DNA from: S143-63 sp964425855
Lineage (GTDB): Archaea; Thermoproteota; Thermoprotei_A; Sulfolobales; Acidilobaceae
Reading direction: 5' to 3'
Assembly (NCBI GenBank): GCA_964425855.1
Contig: CAYROE010000008.1
Location: forward strand, 1 to 27,554
Length of the DNA stretch: 27,554 nt
The position numbers were made by a program, and so were the translations under genes. Each line of letters opens with the position of its first letter. Within the stretch, counting starts at the first letter, position 1. The notes under the pieces are model-generated. The model was not told the origin of the DNA. It searched no databases and worked only from the letters and a program-made list of their open reading frames with translations. Positions 22,520-27,554 of this stretch are shown in pieces.

Positions 22520-23554
22520 ATGGGAGCAAGGAAGAAAAGCGCGCCTAGAAGAGGAAGCTTAGGATTCTCGCCGAGAAAGAGAGCAAGCAGACTAGTTCCC
22601 CGTGTAAAAACTTGGCCTGAAGTTGACCTGGGAGAACCAAAGCTACTTGCATTCCTAGGATACAAGGCAGGAATGACTCATGCATACGTCATAGAGGACA
22701 AGCCTGGAAGCCCCCTCAAGGGACGAGAAGTATTCACGCCGATAACCGTAGTTGAGACACCACCAGTATACGTGTTAGCCGTGAGAGGATATGCTTACGA
22801 CCCTAACAGGGGACTATACTCGGCCGGGGAGGCCTGGGTCGAACCCCCCAAAGGACTAGAACTTGAAAGGAAGATCCCTACCCTTGGAAAATACGACACC
22901 GATAAGAAACTCGCTCAGCTAGAAGAAAAACTAGAGAGCCTAAGAGAAATAAGAGTTCTCATCGCGACACAGCCAAAGCTAGTAGGTGGTTTAAGCAAGA
23001 AGAAACCAGACATACTAGAGGTCAAAATCGGGGGCGTAAACAACCTAGCAAAGATCTTCGATTACGCTAAGAACATCCTTGGAAAAGAAGTCAAAGTAAA
23101 CGAGGTATTCTCGCCCGGACAACTAATAGACATCATCGCGGTCACTAAAGGAAAAGGATTCCAAGGCCCTGTCAAGAGATGGGGCGTAAAAGAGCTACCC
23201 AGATGGCACAAGCACAGGAAAGGAAGCAGAAGAATAGGAGCACGAAGCCATGGACGGGGAACCTGGTGGGAGATGCCACAAGCAGGTCAAATGGGCTTCC
23301 ACCGCAGAACAGAATATAATAAACGTATACTCCTCATAGGCGAAAACGGCCACGAGATAACTCCAGCAGGAGGATTCCTCCACTACGGAGTCGTAAAGAG
23401 CCAGTATACAGTACTTGCAGGCAGTATACCGGGAGTCGTAAAAAGACCCATTGTCATGAGATACCCTGTAAGACCCCCGAGATGGTATCTTGAACTCGGT
23501 GTAGTTGAACCAAAGATCACCTACATTAGCCTAATGAGTAAGCAGGGCAACTAG
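22520..23554 (+). CDS. rpl3: Ribosomal protein L3
   Basis: L3 is an early-binding 50S protein whose finger reaches the peptidyl-transferase centre. The 344-residue product has archaeal length: the basic start MGARKKSAPRRGSLGFSPRK, FLGYKAGMTHAYV, the long loop with VTKGKGFQGPVKRWGVK (about 210-226), then GSRRIGARSHGRGTWWEMP and QMGFHRRTEYN. The ATG at 22520 follows GGGGATAG. It opens an operon with rpl4 and rpl23 but, unlike most archaea, the methylase normally in front of it is on the opposite strand. Confidence 0.97.
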   Translation: MGARKKSAPRRGSLGFSPRKRASRLVPRVKTWPEVDLGEPKLLAFLGYKAGMTHAYVIEDKPGSPLKGREVFTPITVVETPPVYVLAVRGYAYDPNRGLYSAGEAWVEPPKGLELERKIPTLGKYDTDKKLAQLEEKLESLREIRVLIATQPKLVGGLSKKKPDILEVKIGGVNNLAKIFDYAKNILGKEVKVNEVFSPGQLIDIIAVTKGKGFQGPVKRWGVKELPRWHKHRKGSRRIGARSHGRGTWWEMPQAGQMGFHRRTEYNKRILLIGENGHEITPAGGFLHYGVVKSQYTVLAGSIPGVVKRPIVMRYPVRPPRWYLELGVVEPKITYISLMSKQGN

Positions 23555-23571
23555 CGGTGAGGTGAAAGAAG

Positions 23572-24381
23572 ATGTACTCATACCTTGCACTCTATCTTAG
23601 GGACCCCGTATCGGTACCAGTATATAGTTGGATGGGAGAAGACGCAGGCCAAGTCGTACTACCAGACGTATTTAGAGTCCCCGTAAGAAAAGACCTCATA
23701 AAGAGAGTCTACCTAAGCGAATTCACAGCAAAACTACAGCCTAAAGGAAGGGATCCGATGGCAGGAAAAAGAACAAGTGCAAGAAGCCTAGGAGCCCACC
23801 ACGGAGTATCAAGAGTACCTCGAATAAGGAACAGTATGAGGGCAGCACTAGTAAACATGGCCAGGGGCGGAAGGCTAGCACATCCCCCACGCGTAGAAAA
23901 GAAAATACATGAGAGAGTAAACAAAAAAGAGAGAATTCTAGGCACAATGAGCGCGCTAGCGGCAACCAGCATGCCCGAATTCGTACGTGCCAGAGGCCAC
24001 GTATTCAATACTGAATACCTACCGGTGATAATAGAAAGCGAAGTAGAGGAGAAAGTGAAAACAGCAAAACAAGCACTAGAATTACTCGAGAAGCTAGGCC
24101 TAGCCCTCGACATAGCCAGGGCAAAGGAGAAGACGAGATGGCGTGCAGGAAAAGGAAAAATGAGAGGAAGAAGATACAAGAAGCCAAAAAGCATTCTATT
24201 CATAGTTGAAGACCACAGAAGCCCCTTCGCCAGGGCCGTCAAGGGACTGCCAGGAACCGATATAGCAACCCCTGAATCGCTAAACGTCCTGGTTCTTGCT
24301 CCAGGAGGAGAGCCTGGAAGGCTAACAGTAATTACAAGCAACGCGCTCAAGGCTCTCGGAGAAAAGTACAAGGTGATATAG
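23572..24381 (+). CDS. rpl4: Ribosomal protein L4
   Basis: L4 lines the exit tunnel of the 50S subunit. The 269-residue product shows the archaeal L4/L1e pattern: VLPDVFRVPVRKDLIKRVY, the tunnel loop with GAHHGVSRVPRIR and GGRLAHPPRVEKKIHERVNKKER, ATSMPEFVRARGH, and a C-terminal Rossmann-like half ending in LGEKYKVI. GAGGTGAAAG precedes the ATG at 23572 by a good distance. The gap after rpl3 is 17 nt, and the stop is followed after one base by the rpl23 start. Confidence 0.97.
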   Translation: MYSYLALYLRDPVSVPVYSWMGEDAGQVVLPDVFRVPVRKDLIKRVYLSEFTAKLQPKGRDPMAGKRTSARSLGAHHGVSRVPRIRNSMRAALVNMARGGRLAHPPRVEKKIHERVNKKERILGTMSALAATSMPEFVRARGHVFNTEYLPVIIESEVEEKVKTAKQALELLEKLGLALDIARAKEKTRWRAGKGKMRGRRYKKPKSILFIVEDHRSPFARAVKGLPGTDIATPESLNVLVLAPGGEPGRLTVITSNALKALGEKYKVI

Positions 24382-24382
24382 G

Positions 24383-24637
24383 ATGAACAGGATAATCCTT
24401 AGAATCCATATGAGTGAAAAAGCTCTCCGCCTAATCGAAGAGGAAAACACTCTAACCCTAATAGTAGCTAGGACAGCGTCAAAACACGATATCAAGACAG
24501 CAGTAGAAAAACTCTACAACGTCAAAGTAGAAAAAGTAAGAACAATGATAACGCCTAAAGGAGAAAAGAAAGCCTACGTAAAACTCGCGCCAGAGTACAA
24601 GGCAAGCGAGCTAGCAACGCAACTAGGACTCGTCTAA
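24383..24637 (+). CDS. rpl23: Ribosomal protein L23
   Basis: L23 sits at the exit-tunnel mouth and is a docking point for SRP and chaperones. The 84-residue product matches archaeal L23: RIHMSEKALRLIEEENTLTLIVARTASKHDIKTAVEKLYNVKVEKVRTMITPKGEKKAYVKL. A near-perfect GGTGAT site within the end of rpl4 precedes the ATG at 24383. The operon ends here, where rpl2 would usually follow; instead the mrp gene converges with a 10-bp gap between the stops. Confidence 0.96.
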   Translation: MNRIILRIHMSEKALRLIEEENTLTLIVARTASKHDIKTAVEKLYNVKVEKVRTMITPKGEKKAYVKLAPEYKASELATQLGLV

Positions 24638-24647
24638 GGAAAAATTA

Positions 24648-25541
24648 TCAAGCACCTTCTTTTCCATTATCAGTACTTCTTCCCTCTACAATCTCTATAA
24701 CTTTCTCGGCAGCTTGAAGAAACGCCTTCGATGCCTCGCTATCGGGATACTCAATGAAGAATAGTTTCCCTTTGTCATTGGCTTCTCTAATCTTAGGATC
24801 TATGGGTATTCTGCCTAAGAATGGTATATTGTATTCATCGGCTAGCTCTTCTGCCGCTCCCTTTCCAAATATATAGTGTATGCTCCCATCCGGACACTTG
24901 AAATAAGACATATTCTCTATTATGCCGATAACCTTCTTGTTTAGTCTATTAGCGAACGTTATCGCTTTCTTGACAATAGCCTTTGATACTTCGCTGGGTA
25001 TGGTTACTAGGATGAACCCTGTTAGATTTGGTATGAGCTGTGCTATTGTAAGTTGTTCGTCTCCTGTTCCTGGGGGGAGATCTATTAGTAGATAGTCTAT
25101 GTCTCCCCAATCGGTGTAGGCTAGAAGCTCTCGTATAGCGGTAGTCTTTAACGATCCTCTCCATATGATAGGTGTATCGTCTTCTGGCAGTAATAGGCCT
25201 AGGCTAGCCAACTTTATTCCTGGAGGAATCTCAACAGGTATTATTGTTCCATCCGGCTTGGCCGGCATCCCAAATCCGGTTGGGAGACCCAGCATCTTGT
25301 GGATCGTGGGGCCATGGATGTCTCCGTCAAGCACTGCAACTCTTTTCCCGTTTAATGCAAGAGCCCCTGCTAGACTAGCCGTGACAAAGCTCTTGCCTAC
25401 TCCTCCCTTATTACTGAGTATTGCTATCTTGTACTTTATCTTGCTCATTCTCTTGATGATTAGCCGTTGTTGTTCCTGGAGCTTTCTCATTCTCTCAGCG
25501 ACTTGTTTGTACTCTTTGGTGCTGATCCTCCTCGCAGACAT
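24648..25541 (-). CDS. mrp: Mrp/NBP35-family ATPase
   Basis: Mrp/NBP35 P-loop ATPases are scaffolds that build and pass on iron-sulfur clusters. The 297-residue product has a helical N-terminal extension (1-35), the deviant Walker A KGGVGKS (45-51), DGDIHGPTI (72-80), LLIDLPPGTGDEQLT (151-165) and IIENMSYFKCPDGSIHYIFGKG (208-228). The family's CPxC cluster motif is reduced here to one cysteine, C216, with Gly at the second position, and no other Cys occurs in the protein. The ATG at 25541 has a TATA-like TTAATACT about 28 nt upstream, so it may be leaderless. Confidence 0.93.
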   Translation of the reverse strand: MSARRISTKEYKQVAERMRKLQEQQRLIIKRMSKIKYKIAILSNKGGVGKSFVTASLAGALALNGKRVAVLDGDIHGPTIHKMLGLPTGFGMPAKPDGTIIPVEIPPGIKLASLGLLLPEDDTPIIWRGSLKTTAIRELLAYTDWGDIDYLLIDLPPGTGDEQLTIAQLIPNLTGFILVTIPSEVSKAIVKKAITFANRLNKKVIGIIENMSYFKCPDGSIHYIFGKGAAEELADEYNIPFLGRIPIDPKIREANDKGKLFFIEYPDSEASKAFLQAAEKVIEIVEGRSTDNGKEGA

Positions 25542-25614
25542 GGCTTGTACACCACTCTTATCCTAGTATTAACCGGATTTCAAGACTGTTAAAAACGACA
25601 TATATAATACTTGG

Positions 25615-25703
25615 AGTCCTCCCGACCTAGTCTACTAGGCGGGATGAGGACTTTGCCGAGTCCAGATTCTATCTGTGAAGAGTGGTGACCTCTCCGACCG
25701 CCT
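25615..25703 (+). ncRNA. Candidate structured RNA with two competing folds
   Basis: Fold A is a hairpin of 15 base pairs: AGTCCT (25615-25620) with AGGACT (25647-25652), CCCG (25621-25624) with CGGG (25640-25643) and CCTAG (25626-25630) with CTAGG (25635-25639), with one bulged A, an ATG bulge and a TCTA loop. Fold B uses some of the same bases: AGGCGG (25637-25642) with CCGCCT (25698-25703) encloses GGACT/AGTCC (25648-25652 and 25659-25663), AGAT/ATCT (25664-25667 and 25671-25674) and AGAG/CTCT (25679-25682 and 25690-25693). Inside the closing stem, GATGA on one side faces CCGA on the other, which resembles a kink-turn. A TATA-like box lies at 25599-25608. I could not match it to RNase P RNA, SRP RNA, tRNA or a standard C/D guide. 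Confidence 0.42.
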
Positions 25704-25787
25704 CGTTTTCCGATAATGTAAATATTCTTAGCCTCTCAACTTTCGAGAGATAATGTTATACTCCTTCTCGGGCACTTACTAGTTAAG

Positions 25788-25828
25788 GGCCGGTGATGAC
25801 CTAGGTTTTAAGAGGTGACACCAGGGCC
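25788..25828 (+). other. Interrupted hairpin with a box-C-like motif in the leader of the 142-residue gene
   Basis: GGCC (25788-25791), GGTG (25792-25795) and ACCT (25799-25802) pair with AGGT (25813-25816), CACC (25819-25822) and GGCC (25825-25828). The inner loop has ATG on one side and GA on the other. The left arm includes a perfect box C sequence, GTGATGA (25793-25799), but no CTGA box D follows. A kink-turn that binds L7Ae is possible; it is not shown. It ends 28 nt before the ATG at 25857. Confidence 0.35.
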
Positions 25829-25856
25829 TCGTCTCATCGGAGGGAGATGAAATAAT

Positions 25857-26285
25857 ATGATGGTGGATGATCAAGAACCCACGCCTGGAACCGGTCCCTG
25901 CTTCGAGGAGCTGGGTTTAGTCGAAAAGGAAGACGCCGTGGCTACGCATGCTCTTTTGGAGCCTCAGGAAGACAATATAGTCGATTTGCTGCTTTACTCT
26001 GATGAGGTCCTTGAAGTCTATGTTCAAGTATTCATTGGATTAGACTGTCTACACGTAATAGCTATTCACCTTAGAGGATGTGGTTCCAAAGCTGTCGAGA
26101 CCCTCAAGAAATATTCTGATAAGCCTGAGTTTACAAAAATTGTGATGGAGGGAGAATGTATTGATCTAGAAGTACCACCATATCCCCGGATAAGGATAGA
26201 GAGAGCGCTTAGTCTAGTAGACTTGAAGCCTCCGCTTTCAATTCTAGCCTATAGAAGGGTGGATAAGTTTGTACTCGAAGACTAG
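25857..26285 (+). CDS. Unknown 142-residue protein upstream of the XPB helicase
   Basis: I do not recognise this protein. It has an acidic, proline-containing N-terminus (about 1-35), then an alpha/beta core with VLEVYVQVFIGLDCLHVIAIHLRG and a helix CGSKAVETLKKYSD, and a C-terminal part with PPYPRIRIERALSLVDLKPPLSILAYR. Cysteines at positions 17, 58, 69 and 101 are scattered, not in zinc-like pairs. ATG 25857 is preceded by GGAGGGAGATGA; ATG 25860 is an equal alternative. It overlaps the helicase gene by 17 nt, so the two are very likely co-translated, and the protein may act with the helicase in repair or transcription. That link is inference from position. Confidence 0.72.
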   Translation: MMVDDQEPTPGTGPCFEELGLVEKEDAVATHALLEPQEDNIVDLLLYSDEVLEVYVQVFIGLDCLHVIAIHLRGCGSKAVETLKKYSDKPEFTKIVMEGECIDLEVPPYPRIRIERALSLVDLKPPLSILAYRRVDKFVLED

Positions 26286-27554
26286 AAGCTTAAGGTTCCG
26301 CGTTAAATCTTGGCTCGATAAAGAGGATTTCCATAGACTCCTAGAATTTTCGAGGTACTTGGGAAGAATAGAAGGATATAGTGTTTTTGAATTAGACTTT
26401 ACAAAGATTAAGGCTCTCGGCTTCACGGAAGAGGACATTATAGCAGTGCTTAATGACATCCCGGGTATTGTTATAGACGATATAAAAGTAATCGAGCAGT
26501 ATCTCCAGGACAGAAAAAAGGTTATTATATACTATGGAGAAGATGGCTGGATCCGTATAAGGAGCAAGGTATATTTGAAAGATATCTTGTCGGAGCTAGA
26601 AGTATATTTCCCGTACGATAGAGAGAAAAAAGAGTATAAGGCTCCCGGCCATTTCTATTCAGCTATTGTTCAGAAATTGCGGGAGAAAAACCTGCATGTT
26701 ATCGATAAAATTGGGTTACTCGACAACGGATCTCTACCAAGATCAATATCCTTTAAAGGAACGCTAAGACCTTACCAAGAGAAGGCTCTGGAAGCTTGGA
26801 GAAATTCCGGTTATAGAGGGATAATATCTCTACCAACAGGAGCAGGTAAAACTGTTATCGCGATTGCCGGCATCGCGGAACTGCAGAAGCGTGCTCTCAT
26901 CGTCGTATATACCAAGGAACACGTCAAACAATGGATAGATTCCATCAAAAAATTCAGTGACGCCGGAGCACTCGTAGGCGCATACTACGGTGATGAGAAA
27001 CGGCTTGTCCCTATAACTGTTACAACCTACCAAACTGCGTATAGAAAACTAAGACTGTTTGCCACGCTTTTCCCCCTTGTAATCTTCGACGAGGCTCATC
27101 ATCTACCAGCAGAAAAATTCAAGGCAATTTCGATCGGTCTTCCCGCACCTTATCGTCTTGGATTATCTGCCACTGTAGAGCGGGAGGACGGAAAACACGT
27201 TGAATTATTCCCTCTACTAGGAGGTATAATTTATCGAACCACTCCAGGCGAGCTAACAAGACTCGGTTATCTCGCCCCCTACGTTGTGAGACGAATAAAA
27301 GTTGATCTTCTTCCAAACGAGAAAAAAGAATATGAGATGTACAAGAGGCAGTTCAGGCTCCTTTCCAGAGGTCTATCTTTCAACGAATTGCTGGTGCGTG
27401 CCAAGAAAGGCGATCCAGAAGCTATACAGGCGATACGTATCCACGCAAAAATGAGAGATATAGTTCAATATAGTGAAGCAAAGCTGCGCAAGGCAGAAGA
27501 AATAATAAGGCAAGAGCTGAAAAAGGGATCTAAAATAATTGTATTTACACAATA
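26269..27554 (+). CDS. xpb: XPB-family DNA helicase (3' end cut by window edge)
   Basis: An open frame from TTG 26269 to the window edge gives 428 residues of an SF2 helicase of the archaeal XPB type. The N-terminal 160 residues fit the damage-recognition-like domain. LRPYQ (166-170) is followed by Walker A PTGAGKT (189-195), DEAHH (274-278), LSAT (299-302), the XPB-specific RED motif (R305-E306-D307) and a helical thumb-like insert (about 350-405), and IIVFTQ begins motif IV where the window ends. GGGTGGAT ends 5 nt before the TTG and decides the start. Archaeal XPB usually works with the nuclease Bax1, whose gene often follows; that region is beyond the window. Confidence 0.92.
   Translation, partial: MYSKTRSLRFRVKSWLDKEDFHRLLEFSRYLGRIEGYSVFELDFTKIKALGFTEEDIIAVLNDIPGIVIDDIKVIEQYLQDRKKVIIYYGEDGWIRIRSKVYLKDILSELEVYFPYDREKKEYKAPGHFYSAIVQKLREKNLHVIDKIGLLDNGSLPRSISFKGTLRPYQEKALEAWRNSGYRGIISLPTGAGKTVIAIAGIAELQKRALIVVYTKEHVKQWIDSIKKFSDAGALVGAYYGDEKRLVPITVTTYQTAYRKLRLFATLFPLVIFDEAHHLPAEKFKAISIGLPAPYRLGLSATVEREDGKHVELFPLLGGIIYRTTPGELTRLGYLAPYVVRRIKVDLLPNEKKEYEMYKRQFRLLSRGLSFNELLVRAKKGDPEAIQAIRIHAKMRDIVQYSEAKLRKAEEIIRQELKKGSKIIVFTQ

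Larger units (their letters stand above)
25542..25856. other. Gene-free 315-base region with several inverted repeats
   Basis: No convincing coding frame is found on either strand. The region holds, in order, the likely mrp promoter (near 25565-25574, - strand), a TATA-like CATATATAAT at 25599-25608 on the + strand, a long hairpin (25615-25652) that competes with a branched fold (25637-25703), a small hairpin CTCTC/GAGAG near 25733-25748, a second interrupted hairpin (25788-25828) and the GGAGGGAGATGA ribosome site before the gene at 25857. This density of inverted repeats is the highest in the window and suggests a structured RNA or a long regulatory leader. Confidence 0.6.

Noticed and set aside
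23709..24371. 220-residue frame on the - strand
   Set aside because: It lies fully opposite rpl4, is Ser/Leu/Pro-rich and has no recognisable domain; it is an antisense shadow.
25615..25652. Intrinsic terminator hairpin
   Set aside because: No T-run follows on either strand, and archaeal termination relies on T-tracts, not hairpins.
25637..25703. Cloverleaf-like folding resembling a tRNA
   Set aside because: The closing stem has 6 bp, the middle hairpin has a 3-nt loop and 4-bp stem, and there is no T-loop consensus or CCA end.
25793..25830. C/D box guide RNA starting from the perfect box C
   Set aside because: No CTGA box D or D' follows at guide spacing.
1..27554. Insertion sequences, integrases, toxin-antitoxin pairs, tRNA and rRNA genes
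   Set aside because: Looked for on both strands by motif and product; nothing supportable was found.

Overview
The window reads as chromosomal DNA of a hyperthermophilic crenarchaeon, most likely of the order Desulfurococcales. Evidence: archaeal/eukaryal-type ribosomal proteins (L18a, L31e, L39e, S19e), eIF6, prefoldin, RNase P protein Rnp4, an ATP-dependent DNA ligase, Nep1 and Trm10. Shine-Dalgarno sites are of the GGTGA/GGAGGTG type, GTG and TTG starts are common, TATA-like boxes lie about 26-30 nt before leaderless starts, and gene packing is very tight with many overlapping stop/start codons. The order-level guess is inference from gene content; no rRNA gene is present to test it.

Layout. 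(1) 191-2932, + strand: three consecutive CBS proteins with four CBS domains each. (2) 2929-9560, - strand: a translation/information cluster transcribed as DNA ligase, rnp4, yhbY-like, rps19e, PDCD5-like, rpl39e, rpl31e, eif6, rpl18a, prefoldin alpha, ftsY. The 51-residue L39e is a short gene that is easy to miss. (3) 9561-10372: a candidate structured RNA, an unknown coiled-coil protein, and three helically phased TAATACCT repeats in front of its promoter. (4) 10373-13128, - strand: an eIF2B-like protein, a phosphohexomutase (glmM type) and a Trm112-like zinc protein. (5) 13209-16547, + strand: RNase HII, Trm10, a UPF0282-type metallo-beta-lactamase-fold protein and Nep1. (6) 16555-21389, - strand: a 34-residue basic microprotein, a COG2106 SPOUT methylase, a three-gene set matching the crenarchaeal Ced DNA-import (conjugation-like) machinery (cedA1, cedA, cedB), then ribosomal protein L2 overlapping the end of cedB. 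(7) 21473-24637, + strand: a methylisocitrate lyase-type enzyme, then rpl3, rpl4, rpl23. (8) 24648-25541, - strand: an Mrp/NBP35 ATPase. (9) 25542-25856: a 315-base gene-free stretch full of inverted repeats. (10) 25857 to the right end, + strand: an unknown 142-residue protein overlapping an XPB-type helicase cut by the window edge.

The most interesting item is the compact cedA1-cedA-cedB set. Its products look like a two-helix VirB2-like pilin, a polytopic membrane channel protein with a large external domain, and a membrane-anchored VirB4/HerA-like ATPase. The set sits between a ribosome-linked methylase and rpl2, in a place where the usual L3-L4-L23-L2 order has been broken. Secondary items are the structured noncoding segments (around 9691-9774 and 25615-25828), the phased octamer repeats and the 34-residue microprotein. 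No CRISPR array, insertion sequence, tRNA or rRNA was found.
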